Assembly (NCBI GenBank): GCA_964408805.1
Contig: CAYPAV010000008.1
Location: 62,001-126,000 of the forward strand
Length of the DNA stretch: 64,000 bases
Source of the DNA: CAYPAV01 sp964408805
GTDB taxonomy: Bacteria; Pseudomonadota; Alphaproteobacteria; UBA8366
Direction: 5' to 3'
A model generated the notes under the pieces. The model was not told the origin of the DNA. It was given only the letters and a program-made list of their open reading frames with translations, and made no database searches. The translations under genes were made by a program, and so were the position numbers. This document shows, piece after piece, positions 33,450 to 42,080 of this stretch; positions within the stretch are counted from its first letter, which is position 1, and every line of letters starts with the position of its first letter.

Positions 33450-34205
33450 ATGGCTAATTCCGGTAAGAAAGTCTTCAGGGCGGAAAAATATTTCGGCCCG
33501 GACCAAGACGCGGCATTCGATGAGGCGGCCTTGGCCGCGAGATTAGGGGCGGCGCCCGGAAACGGCATTGATACGGGCCAAATCATGGCCGCGATCGAAG
33601 GACTTCGCGGGGAAATCGCGGAATTAAAGAGCGCGTCCGCCGTTGTCGCTGCCAAACCCGCGCCGGAGGCGCCGGCACCGGAGGAAGATGCCGACGTGCG
33701 GATCGAAATCGCCCAAATGGTGCGGTCGATCGGCAAGGCCAAGACGGAGTTGGCGGCGATCAAGCATCCGATGGTCGAGGACGACCGGATCAAGAGTGCC
33801 TCGAGCGAACTCGATGAGATCGTGATCGCCACCGAAACCGCGACGCAGGATATCCTTCGCTCGACCGAACATATCGGTGAATTGTTGGACGAGATTCTGG
33901 CGCGGAATCCGACTGACGAGAAGCTGTTCGGCCTGACCGAGGAAGCGGGACAGGAACTCGTGAATATCATGGAGTCCTGCAGCTTCCAGGACATCACCGG
34001 ACAGCGCGTCAACAAGGTCGTCAAGACGATCCAATTCATTCAGGATCGAATTCTGGCGATGATCGGGATTTGGGGCGCGGACGCGTTCGCCGATCTACCC
34101 GTGAAGGAGCAGGAAGAGTCGACCGGCGACGAAGCGCTGCTCAGCGGTCCCGCGACCGGGAACGAAGGCCTCAATCAAGCCGATATCGACGCCCTTTTCG
34201 ATTGA
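33450..34205 (+). CDS. cheZ: CheZ-type CheY-phosphate phosphatase
   Basis: 251 residues, cytoplasmic. The signature around the catalytic Asp/Gln is complete (CSFQDITGQRVNKVVKTIQFI near residues 178-199). It lies in a long helical hairpin that begins with RIEIAQMVRSIGKAKTEL. The extreme C-terminus reads LNQADIDALFD, a short acidic peptide like those that dock CheY, and similar to the N-terminal peptide of FliM. CheZ removes phosphate from CheY and ends the motor signal. The ATG at 33450 (MANSGKKV) is chosen because the more upstream frame has no coding character. It is away from other chemotaxis genes except the receptor at 7655. Confidence 0.85.
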   Translation: MANSGKKVFRAEKYFGPDQDAAFDEAALAARLGAAPGNGIDTGQIMAAIEGLRGEIAELKSASAVVAAKPAPEAPAPEEDADVRIEIAQMVRSIGKAKTELAAIKHPMVEDDRIKSASSELDEIVIATETATQDILRSTEHIGELLDEILARNPTDEKLFGLTEEAGQELVNIMESCSFQDITGQRVNKVVKTIQFIQDRILAMIGIWGADAFADLPVKEQEESTGDEALLSGPATGNEGLNQADIDALFD

Positions 34206-34297
34206 GTTTCGGCTTCTCCCGCAAGGCGGGCTCGCACCGTCGTCCAGGGCATGCTATACGGTCGGCCGCTCCAACTTGGTGACGGTTCCGATCGTTC

Positions 34298-35389
34298 ATG
34301 AAACTCATCGAGATTGCCGAAGCACTCGACGCGGCGCTTGAAGGCGACGGGTCGATCGAGGTCGACCGTCCGGTGCATCCCGCCGAAGCGACCTCGGAAG
34401 CGGATTTGGCGCTGGCGATGGATAAATCCCTGGTGACGCTGCTGGGCCAAAGTGCGGCCCGTGTCGCGGTCGTGCGGGACGGCGCCGAAATCCCGGAAGG
34501 GGCCGTCGATGCCTATATTTCAGTCGGACGGTCGCGCTATGCGATGGCCGGCCTGACCCACCTTTTCGACAAGCCCGTGCACGCCAATGACGGTATTCAC
34601 GAGACCGCCGTCATCGCCGCCGATGCGGTGGTCGCAGCGGATGTTTCCATCGGACCTTTCACCCATGTCGGTCCGGCCGCCAAGGTCGGCGCGGGAACGA
34701 TCCTGATGTCCCATGTCACGATCGGCGCGGAGGCCGAGCTGGGCGAGGATTGTCTTCTGCATGCCGGGGCCAGGGTCGGCGAGCGGGTCGTTCTGGGGGA
34801 CCGCGTCATCATCCATCACAACGCGAGCCTCGGCGGCGACGGGTTCAGTTTCGTCACCCCGGAACCCGGCAGCGTCGAATCGGCCAAGCGATCGGGCCGG
34901 ATCGAAGGGACCAACGTGATCATCGAGCGGATCAATTCCATTGGCACCGTCATTATCGGCGATGATGCCGAGGTCGGGGCCTGCACGGCAATCGATCGCG
35001 GCACGATCAGCGCCACCCGCATCGGCAACGGCACCAAGATCGACGGAATGGTGATCGTCGGTCACAATGTGACGATCGGCGAGAATTGCATGCTCTGCGG
35101 CCAGGTCGGCATCGCCGGCAGCGCGGTCATTGGCGATCGTGTCGTTCTGGCGGGCAAGGTCGGGGTCGCGGATCACGTGAAGATCGGCAACGACGTGGTC
35201 GTCGGCGCGAGCTCGGGCGTTGCCATGGACCTTCCCGACAGGGGGGTCTATCTCGGTGTGCCCGCGGTCCCCAAGAACGAACGCATGCGGGAGTATATGC
35301 TGCTGCGGCGGCTGGAATCGATGTTCGATGATTTGCGATCCGTGAAGAAGCGGCTAAACGCTATTGAATCATCGAATGAAACGGGTTAA
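34298..35389 (+). CDS. lpxD: UDP-3-O-acylglucosamine N-acyltransferase (LpxD family)
   Basis: Adds the N-linked 3-hydroxyacyl chain from acyl-ACP during lipid A synthesis, in the cytoplasm. 363 residues: an N-terminal uridine-binding domain (about 1-100), then a left-handed beta helix of hexapeptide repeats (IGPFTHVGPAAKVGAGT onward), the LpxD motif GGDGFSF near residue 184, and a catalytic histidine in VGHNVTIG near residue 252. The C-terminal helix (MLLRRLESMFDDLRSVKKRL) is typical. It sits directly before an acyl carrier protein and a ketoacyl synthase, not in the usual bamA-fabZ-lpxA setting, so it may be an additional copy with its own acyl donor. Confidence 0.88.
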   Translation: MKLIEIAEALDAALEGDGSIEVDRPVHPAEATSEADLALAMDKSLVTLLGQSAARVAVVRDGAEIPEGAVDAYISVGRSRYAMAGLTHLFDKPVHANDGIHETAVIAADAVVAADVSIGPFTHVGPAAKVGAGTILMSHVTIGAEAELGEDCLLHAGARVGERVVLGDRVIIHHNASLGGDGFSFVTPEPGSVESAKRSGRIEGTNVIIERINSIGTVIIGDDAEVGACTAIDRGTISATRIGNGTKIDGMVIVGHNVTIGENCMLCGQVGIAGSAVIGDRVVLAGKVGVADHVKIGNDVVVGASSGVAMDLPDRGVYLGVPAVPKNERMREYMLLRRLESMFDDLRSVKKRLNAIESSNETG

Positions 35390-35461
35390 CGAAAGCCGAG
35401 GTTCCGCGCGCCCGGCCGCGCGACTCGGCAAAGCGCCCGAATTGTTGGGTGGAGAGGCAAG

Positions 35462-35719
35462 ATGGCGAACATCGATAGCGACATATTCGATATCATCGCG
35501 GAAAAAGCGGCGGTCGAACGCGATAAGATTCATACCGGCGCCAATCTCGAGGAGCTTGAGATCGAATCGCTGGACGTCTTTGAAATCATTTTCGCGATCG
35601 AGGAAAAGTTCGACATTCATATTCCCTTCAACGCCAACGATCAGGAACTCGCGTTTGATACGGCGGGAGATGTGGTCAAGGCGGTCGAGAATCTCGTGAA
35701 CGAAGGCGCCGCCGGTTGA
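35462..35719 (+). CDS. specialised acyl carrier protein (AcpXL-like)
   Basis: 85 residues, acidic and helical. The phosphopantetheine serine lies in LEIESLDVFEIIFAIEEKF near residue 37; the residue before it is Glu, whereas ordinary AcpP has Asp. FDIIAEKAAVERDKI and the FAIEEKFDIHIPFN section resemble AcpXL, the carrier for very-long-chain fatty acids in rhizobial lipid A. GGAGAGG precedes the ATG. It lies between lpxD and a ketoacyl synthase, with 72 and 43 bases of spacing, so the three probably act together. Confidence 0.85.
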   Translation: MANIDSDIFDIIAEKAAVERDKIHTGANLEELEIESLDVFEIIFAIEEKFDIHIPFNANDQELAFDTAGDVVKAVENLVNEGAAG

Positions 35720-35762
35720 ACCTGCGTCGAACAGCGCTTCGAGCGACTGAAGAGCCAATCGT

Positions 35763-36977
35763 ATGAATAGAGTCGTCGTCACCGGCTTGGGTATTATTTC
35801 GGCCGGCGGCCATAACGCGTCGGATTACTGGACGACGGTTCGCGAGGGCCGAAGCTGTATTGGCGAGATCACCACCATTCCGACGGAAGGTCTCAACGTA
35901 AAAATCGCTGCCGAGGTCAAGGATTTCGATCCGAAGGATCATTTCGACAGAAAACAGCTTGGTATGTTGGATCGTTTCGCACAATTCGCACTTGTCGCGG
36001 CGCGCGAGGCGATCGACGAGTCGGGCATCGTCTTTGATGGCGAGGCGGCCGAGCGAAGCGGCGTCATCATCGGCTCTGGCGTCGGCGGACAATCCACGCA
36101 GGAAGAAAGCTACCAAGCGATCTACGCCGAGAACCGCAGCCGGGTTCATCCCTTCACCGTGCCCAGGCTAATGATGAACGCGGCCGCGAGCCACGTCACC
36201 ATGGAGTTCGGAATTACCGGTCCCGCCTTTTCGGTCGCAAGTGCGTGCTCGTCGGCCAATCATGCGATGGGGCAGGCATTTTCCATGGTTCGCGCTGGCA
36301 TCGTCGATACCGCGGTCACCGGCGGGACCGAAGCGGTGATTACGTTCGGTACGATGCGGGGTTGGGAGGCGCTGCGTGTGATGGCGACCGACACATGCCG
36401 GCCCTTCTCGAAAGGACGAACCGGTATGTCGCTGGGCGAGGGTGCGGCGGTCTTCGTGTTCGAGACGTTGGAGAAGGCACGTGCCCGAGGTGCGAATATT
36501 TACGGCGAAGTCGTCGGGTTTGGTCAAAGTTCGGACGCCATGGATATCACCCTGCCGGACCCAAACGGGGCCGCGCGGGCGATTTCGGGCGCGTTGAAGG
36601 ACGGCGGGCTTGGCCTTGAGGACATCGACTACGTGAACGCCCACGGCACGGGCACGGCGGCAAACGACGTCACCGAGACGAAAGCGCTTCGCATGGTGTT
36701 CGGCGATCATGCGGACCGGCTCGCGATTTCCTCGACGAAATCGATGATCGGTCATGCCTTGGGCGGGGCGGGGGCGCTGGAACTCGCGGCCGTCCTCCTC
36801 GCCATCCGCGATGGTGTTGCGCCGCCGACCGCCAATTTCATCGAGCCCGATCCCGACTGCGATCTCGACTATATTCCGAACGACGCGCGTGACATGCCGA
36901 TCCGCGCCGCGATCTCCAATTCCTTCGCCTTTGGGGGGCTGAACGCGGTTCTGGCGCTCAAGAAATTCGACGGATAG
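35763..36977 (+). CDS. beta-ketoacyl-ACP synthase (KAS I/II type)
   Basis: 404-residue condensing enzyme that extends acyl-ACP with malonyl-ACP. The complete triad is visible: Cys in SVASACSSANHAMGQA near residue 163, His in VNAHGTGTAAND near residue 297, and His in SMIGHALGGAGALE near residue 334, followed by the SNSFAFGGLNAVL end. FabF-type by length and motifs. Encoded next to the AcpXL-like carrier and LpxD, it is more likely a dedicated elongation enzyme than the housekeeping FabF. Confidence 0.92.
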   Translation: MNRVVVTGLGIISAGGHNASDYWTTVREGRSCIGEITTIPTEGLNVKIAAEVKDFDPKDHFDRKQLGMLDRFAQFALVAAREAIDESGIVFDGEAAERSGVIIGSGVGGQSTQEESYQAIYAENRSRVHPFTVPRLMMNAAASHVTMEFGITGPAFSVASACSSANHAMGQAFSMVRAGIVDTAVTGGTEAVITFGTMRGWEALRVMATDTCRPFSKGRTGMSLGEGAAVFVFETLEKARARGANIYGEVVGFGQSSDAMDITLPDPNGAARAISGALKDGGLGLEDIDYVNAHGTGTAANDVTETKALRMVFGDHADRLAISSTKSMIGHALGGAGALELAAVLLAIRDGVAPPTANFIEPDPDCDLDYIPNDARDMPIRAAISNSFAFGGLNAVLALKKFDG

Positions 36978-37011
36978 ATGCCGTCCGGGGGAAACTGGGA
37001 GGGACGAGGGG

Positions 37012-37870
37012 ATGAGCCGAGACATTCGGGAAATTGATGCCGGGATATTGAAAGCTTGGCTCAAGGACGGCGACGAGATCGCCCTTCTCGATTCGCGAGA
37101 GGAACTGACGTTTGGCCGGCGCCACTTGTTGATGGCGTCCTGCCTGCCGCTCAGCCGCATCGAATTGCGGGTAGGCGATCTGGTGCCCCGGCGGAGTGTA
37201 CGTGTCGTCTGGTGCGACGACGGCGAAGGTCTTGCGAAGCGTGCCGCCCAGCGGATGGCGGCGCTCGGCTATACCGACGTTTCTGTTCTTGAGGGTGGCT
37301 TACCGCCTGGGAAGCTGCGGGTTACCGCGTCTACAGCGGCGTTCACGTACCCAGCAAGGCCTTCGCGGAAGTTGTCGAGCACGAAGCGGGGACGCCCTAT
37401 GTGACGGTCGATGAATTGAACGATCTGATCGAGGGCGAGAGCGATATCGCGATTTTCGACAGCCGGTCGTTCGAGGAATATCACAACAATAGTGTCCCGA
37501 CGGCGATCAGTGTGCCCGGCGCCGAGTTGGTATACCGTTTCGCCGACCTGACGCCGTCGCGCGAAACCACGGTGATCGTCAATTGTGGGGGGCGGACGCG
37601 GAGCATCATCGGTGCTCAATCGCTGATAAACGCCGGCGTTCCGAACAAGGTCTTCTCGCTGAAGGACGGCACGATGGCTTGGCGGCTGGCCTGCCGCTCG
37701 AGAAGGGATCGGCGCAATTCACCGATGCCGCCGATGATGTCTGGCTGACCCCTCGCCAGCGGGGCGAATTCCCGGAAGATGCAATGCGCGAATATCTCGA
37801 ATGGGAGATCAACCTCGTAAACGACATGGCGGACGACGACGATCATCGTTTCAACGTGATGACGGATTGA
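37012..37870 (+). pseudogene. two-domain rhodanese-like protein broken by two frameshifts
   Basis: Read in one piece this would be a protein of about 286 residues with two rhodanese (sulfurtransferase) domains. Domain 1 (from ATG 37012) keeps a cysteine loop (VVWCDDGEG); domain 2 has an intact-looking loop (VNCGGRTRS). The frame shifts by -1 near 37305-37312 (after LEGGLP) and again by -1 near 37685-37692 (after TMAWRL), each in a short G/C run. The last frame ends with MADDDDHRFNVMTD at 37870. Either the gene is decaying or the read/assembly dropped two bases. It follows the KAS gene by 34 bases. Confidence 0.75.
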
Positions 37871-37873
37871 AGT

Positions 37874-39001
37874 CTATCGGTGGATAGCCGACCATTCGGT
37901 GACAACCTCCGGGTCGGTTTCCCGGTTTTCGTGACGTTCCCGAAGTAACAAAAACGACTCATCCTCGAGAAGGCATCCGAGCGCCCAGACGGCGGCGGCA
38001 CGCACGATCGGCGAGGGGTCGTCCAAGTGCTGCTCCGCCTTCGGCGCTAAATCGGCGTCTCCGGCATTGCCAATCGCAATTAGAACGTTCCGAACGAAGC
38101 GGTCTCGGCCGGTTCGCTTGATCGGTGATTTAGAGAACAGTTTACGAAAGGCCTCGTCGTCAAGATCCGCGAGTTCAGCGAGTCGCGGCGCATCCAGACC
38201 GTCGCGTGGCAGGAAGGCGGGTTCGTCGGCGACCCGTGCGAATTTATTCCAGGGACAAACCGCCAGGCAGTCGTCGCAACCATAGATACGGTTCCCGATG
38301 CCGTGGCGAAGATCGCGCGGAATGTGACCTTTGTGCTCGATCGTGAGGTAGGAGATGCAGCGCCGGGCATCCAGTTTGTGGGCCGCCGGAAAGGCATTGG
38401 TCGGACATATTTCAAGGCACTGGCGGCAGGATCCGCAACGATCAATCTCCGCCGGCGTGGGAGAAAGCCGCAGGGTCGTATAAATCTCGCCCAGGAAGAG
38501 CCAGGAGCCGAAATCGCGCGAGACGAGATTGGTGTGTTTCCCCTGCCAGCCGAGTCCGGCCCTTTCCGCCAGAGGCTTTTCCATCACCGGGGCCGTATCG
38601 ACGAAGACCTTCACTTCGCACTCGAAGCGGTCGCACATCCAGCGGCCAAGCCCCTTCAATCGCTTTTTCACGACGTCATGATAGTCGCGATTTTGTGCGT
38701 AAACCGAGATGTTTCCGCGGCCCTCGATCTTAAGCCGCTCATTACGGTTGAGCGGGTTGGTGTCGGGTCCGTAATTGACCGCGAGCATTATCACGCTTTC
38801 GGCGTCGGCCCAGAGTACCCGGGGCGATCCTCGACGCTCGGCCTTGGCGGCGAGCCATCCCATATCCCCGTGGTAGCCCTTCGACAGATAATCGGCGAGG
38901 CCGTCACGAGCTTCTAGAGCGAGTTCGGGGGCGGAAATCCCGACGGCATCGAAGCCGAGCGAGAGCGCCTTGTCCCGGATAGCGGCCTCGGGGGACGTCA
39001 T
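37874..39001 (-). CDS. queG: epoxyqueuosine reductase
   Basis: Reduces epoxyqueuosine to queuosine in the wobble position of GUN tRNAs, using cobalamin and two 4Fe-4S clusters. 375 residues from the ATG at 39001, which overlaps the queF stop (ATGA). Cluster motifs are CGSCRQCLEICP and CDDCLAVCP; the catalytic region VFVDTAPVMEKPLAERAGLG is present. A HEAT-like C-terminal section is visible (DPSPIVRAAAVWALGCLL). Last gene of queA-queF-queG. Confidence 0.95.
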   Translation of the reverse strand: MTSPEAAIRDKALSLGFDAVGISAPELALEARDGLADYLSKGYHGDMGWLAAKAERRGSPRVLWADAESVIMLAVNYGPDTNPLNRNERLKIEGRGNISVYAQNRDYHDVVKKRLKGLGRWMCDRFECEVKVFVDTAPVMEKPLAERAGLGWQGKHTNLVSRDFGSWLFLGEIYTTLRLSPTPAEIDRCGSCRQCLEICPTNAFPAAHKLDARRCISYLTIEHKGHIPRDLRHGIGNRIYGCDDCLAVCPWNKFARVADEPAFLPRDGLDAPRLAELADLDDEAFRKLFSKSPIKRTGRDRFVRNVLIAIGNAGDADLAPKAEQHLDDPSPIVRAAAVWALGCLLEDESFLLLRERHENRETDPEVVTEWSAIHR

Positions 39002-39462
39002 CCCCGGCCGCGATAGGGGGCGACGCCCGGCTCCGGAATCCAGAGGCCTTCGGGGGCCGTCCCGGTCTGGAAGAAGACGTCGATCGGAATTCCGCCTCTT
39101 GGATACCAGTATCCCGCGATGCGAAGCCATTTGGGCGCGATCGCCGCTTCCAGACGCTTTGCGACAACCACGGTGCAGTCCTCGTGAAAAGCCGCATGGT
39201 TTCGGAACGAGGTCAGGAAGAATTTCAGCGATTTGCTCTCGACGATGGTCGCATCGGGAGCATAGTCGATCACGAAATGGGCGAAATCCGGCTGGCCGGT
39301 GATCGGGCAGAGCGAGGTGAATTCGGGACAGGTGAAGCGAATCAAATAGTCGCGATCCGGATGCGGATTTGAAACCGATTCCAGGACCGCCGCATCGGGC
39401 GAAGCGGGTGCCGCGGCGCCGCCGCCGAGTTGCGTCAGATTATCCGTTCCGTCCGTCACCAT
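38998..39462 (-). CDS. queF: preQ0 reductase
   Basis: NADPH-dependent 7-cyano-7-deazaguanine reductase, which converts preQ0 to preQ1 for queuosine. 154 residues of the short (unimodular) type. The active-site cysteine and aspartate lie in TSLCPITGQPDFA near residues 51-60, and the substrate-binding ESKSLKFFLTSFRNH segment is clear. It overlaps queG by four bases and lies 45 bases after queA. Confidence 0.95.
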   Translation of the reverse strand: MVTDGTDNLTQLGGGAAAPASPDAAVLESVSNPHPDRDYLIRFTCPEFTSLCPITGQPDFAHFVIDYAPDATIVESKSLKFFLTSFRNHAAFHEDCTVVVAKRLEAAIAPKWLRIAGYWYPRGGIPIDVFFQTGTAPEGLWIPEPGVAPYRGRG

Positions 39463-39507
39463 GATCGCCCTCTGTTTCGCGCATGTTAGGGGCCGCCGCG
39501 CCCGGCG

Positions 39508-40545
39508 TCACGCCGCATCGCCGCGATGCAGGAGACAGCAATCGCCATAGGAATAGAAGCGGTAGCGGTTTTCGATCGCGTGCGCGTAGGCGGCTTTCAT
39601 TCGCGGCAATCCTGCGAAACCCGCGACCAGCACGAAGAGCGTCGAACGCGGCAGATGAAAATTCGTCAGGAATAGGTCAACGATCTTAAAGCGATAGCCC
39701 GGCGTGATGAATAGCGCCGTCTCGCCCTCGAAGGGTTGAAGCAATCCCGATTGATCGGCGGCACTCTCCAAAAGGCGCAGCGATGTCGACCCGACCGCGA
39801 CGACCCGTCCGCCCTTGGCGCGCGCCGTGTTGATCGTCTCGGCGGCCGTCGGCGAGATGACGCCCGCCTCGCCATGCATCTTGTGATCCGAAAGCTCGGC
39901 GGACTTGATTGGAAGAAAGGTTCCGGCACCGACGTGGAGTGTGAGTTTGACGCGTTGAATACCGCTTGCGTCGAGCGATTCGAACAGACGCTCGGTGAAA
40001 TGAAGACCGGCCGTCGGGGCCGCCACCGCGCCCTCCGTCTCGGCGAAGATGGTCTGGTAATCGTTGCGGTCCCGAAGGTTGGCACCCGCCTTGCGATGGA
40101 TATAGGGGGGAAGCGGCATCGCGCCGTAAGTTTCCAAGGCCGCGCCCGGCGAGGTGCCGGGCGTCTCAAGTCTCAGCGTCACTTCGCCGCCCTCGTTCTT
40201 TTCCTCGACAAGGGCGCGGAAATCGCCGGCGAATTCGATGCAGTCGCCGGGTTTCAGGCGGCGGCCCGGCCGGGCGAAGGCTCGCCAACGATCGGGCGAT
40301 AGCGCTTGGTGCAGGGTGACCTCGATCTGCGCTTCGCCCCGCCGGCCGCGAAGCCGGGTCGGCACCACTTTCGTGTCGTTCAAGACCAGAACGTCGCCGG
40401 GTCGCAGGATTGTTGGTAGATCGGTAACCTCGCGGTCGACGAGACGATCGGAAATCTCCAGGAGCCATGCCGAATCGCGCGGCGATGCCGGATGCTGGGC
40501 GATTAAGTCGCCGGGGAGGTCGAAGTCGAAGTCGTCGGTGCGCAT
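39508..40545 (-). CDS. queA: tRNA preQ1(34) S-adenosylmethionine ribosyltransferase-isomerase
   Basis: Transfers the ribosyl part of S-adenosylmethionine to preQ1 in tRNA to make epoxyqueuosine. 345 residues of usual length, with FDLPGDLIAQHP at the start, GDVLVLNDTKVVPTRL, AAPTAGLHFTERL near residue 172, VGAGTFLPI and TNFHLPRSTLFVLV. First gene of the three-gene queuosine operon. Confidence 0.97.
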   Translation of the reverse strand: MRTDDFDFDLPGDLIAQHPASPRDSAWLLEISDRLVDREVTDLPTILRPGDVLVLNDTKVVPTRLRGRRGEAQIEVTLHQALSPDRWRAFARPGRRLKPGDCIEFAGDFRALVEEKNEGGEVTLRLETPGTSPGAALETYGAMPLPPYIHRKAGANLRDRNDYQTIFAETEGAVAAPTAGLHFTERLFESLDASGIQRVKLTLHVGAGTFLPIKSAELSDHKMHGEAGVISPTAAETINTARAKGGRVVAVGSTSLRLLESAADQSGLLQPFEGETALFITPGYRFKIVDLFLTNFHLPRSTLFVLVAGFAGLPRMKAAYAHAIENRYRFYSYGDCCLLHRGDAA

Positions 40546-40559
40546 GCCGCGCCGATTTA

Positions 40560-41069
40560 CTATCTTTTAGTAGCCTCTCGCCAGTCCCAAGGCTTTTCGA
40601 ACGTGCCGGCCCAAAGACCGTGTTTGCGTTTTTTCGCGCGGGTTTGGAGTTGGGTATATCGGCCGGTCTGTCGGGAATCGTTCAAGGCCCAACCGGTATG
40701 CACCATATTGGCCGAGAGATCGAAACCGCCGGCCCGGCAAATCGCCATGGTGCAATCTTCGCGCGGCGCGCCATTCGGTTGGCATGACACCTTGGCGCCT
40801 GCCGTCAGATCCATCAGCGCCAACGCCGCGACGCGGGCGCAATCGAACGTACGTCCGTTCGCCCGCCGGCATTGCTGCCCTGGATCGGGCGCATCGATCC
40901 CGAACAGGCAATAGGTCGCACCCCCAAGGCGGAGCTTGTCGCCGGTAACGATCCGCAGTCCGTCATCGCTCCATGCCGATGCCGGGAAGAAGAGGCATAG
41001 CGCGGCGACAAACGAGCGTGTGATGTGTCGGTTATTCGCCCAGTTGCGAGAGTATCGCCAGCACCGCAT
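40560..41069 (-). CDS. exported thermonuclease-like (SNase-type) protein
   Basis: 169 residues with a hydrophobic N-terminal signal (HITRSFVAALCLFFPASAWS). The staphylococcal-nuclease-like fold is indicated by GDKLRLGGATYCLFGIDAPDPGQ and the late KKRKHGLWAGTFEKPWDWR. Several cysteines (QQCRRANG, FDCARVA, VSCQPNG, EDCTMAIC) suggest disulfides outside the cytoplasm. The catalytic Arg and Glu set of true nucleases is not obvious, so it may be non-catalytic. Its start overlaps the end of the small gene upstream. Confidence 0.75.
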   Translation of the reverse strand: MRCWRYSRNWANNRHITRSFVAALCLFFPASAWSDDGLRIVTGDKLRLGGATYCLFGIDAPDPGQQCRRANGRTFDCARVAALALMDLTAGAKVSCQPNGAPREDCTMAICRAGGFDLSANMVHTGWALNDSRQTGRYTQLQTRAKKRKHGLWAGTFEKPWDWREATKR

Positions 41070-41238
41070 GTCTTTGTTCCTCGTTCAATTTGGCGACATC
41101 GTCGCCGCGCAGTATTTCGGCCTCGAGATCCGTCGGGCGTTGGGCGAAATTGATCAATGTGTGCGCGAGATCGTCCCCAACGACATCGGAAAGCTTCTGT
41201 TCCAATTCGGTCAGCATATTTCGGAGTTCTTCACTCAT
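41032..41238 (-). CDS. small conserved-looking protein
   Basis: 68 residues, acidic and helical (LRNMLTELEQKLSDVVGDDLAHTLINFAQRPTDLEAEILRG), with no signal peptide. It overlaps the nuclease-like gene by 38 bases. Function unknown; coding character and a plausible start (MSEELRNML) support a real gene. Confidence 0.5.
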   Translation of the reverse strand: MSEELRNMLTELEQKLSDVVGDDLAHTLINFAQRPTDLEAEILRGDDVAKLNEEQRHAVLAILSQLGE

Positions 41239-41378
41239 TCGCCTGATGATGCATGCTATCTATCACGGTGCGTCGAACTCTTCGCTTCAAGTCCTATCAC
41301 TTAATTCGGATTTATTGTGATGTCTATTTCGGCCGGTCATAATCCCGCGCCGCCGTTTTTCCAAAGGAGTATCGTGCG

Positions 41379-42080
41379 TTGACTTTCACCGCGATCGATT
41401 TGATCGCCATTTCGTGGTTCTTGGTTTGTTGGATCGGATACAATCGATATTCCGAGGGTATCGGCGCGGAAAAGGGAAACCTCGTCGGTGTGATGGCGCA
41501 ACGGCGCCAGGACTGGATGATCCAGATGCTGGGTCGCGATAACCGTATGCTCGACATACAAATCCTTAGAATTCTGACCCGGAGTGCCAGTTTTTTCGCC
41601 TCCACCTCTATTCTCGTGCTTGCCGGGTTGATTACGGTTCTGGGCGCCAGCGATCAGGCGATCGCCTTGTTCCGTGGATTGCCTTTCGTCGATTCGGTAG
41701 ATCGCGGGCAGTGGGAAATCAAGCTGCTGACCATGATCGTCATTTTCGTATACGCCTTCTTCAAGTTCGGCTGGGCCATGCGGCAGTTGAATTATTGCAG
41801 CATCCTGATCGGTGCCGTCGGGCCGGCCTCGGCCCTCACCGATGAGGATCACGCACGAAGCCAAAACGCGGGACGTATCGCGACGATTGCTTCCAAGCAT
41901 TCGAACCGGGGCATTCGCGCCTACTATTTCGGGCTCGCCTTGTTGACCTGGTTCATGCATCCGTTGGCGCTCATATTGGCGACGGTGCTCGTTGTCTTGG
42001 TGCTCTATCGCCGGGAGTCCCGTTCGCGCATTTTGCGCTTCATGGGCGAGGGCAGGAACATCGATGGGGCGGGCATATGA
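41379..42080 (+). CDS. DUF599-family membrane protein
   Basis: 233 residues with four hydrophobic helices (DLIAISWFLVCWIGY; FFASTSILVLAGLITVLG; LLTMIVIFVYAFFKFGWAM; LALLTWFMHPLALILATVLVVLVLY). The family motif FGWAMRQLNYCSILIGA is clear. The start is TTG at 41379 with AAAGGAG nine bases before it; no better ATG exists. It ends in an ATGA overlap with the next gene. Function of the family unknown. Confidence 0.85.
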   Translation: MTFTAIDLIAISWFLVCWIGYNRYSEGIGAEKGNLVGVMAQRRQDWMIQMLGRDNRMLDIQILRILTRSASFFASTSILVLAGLITVLGASDQAIALFRGLPFVDSVDRGQWEIKLLTMIVIFVYAFFKFGWAMRQLNYCSILIGAVGPASALTDEDHARSQNAGRIATIASKHSNRGIRAYYFGLALLTWFMHPLALILATVLVVLVLYRRESRSRILRFMGEGRNIDGAGI

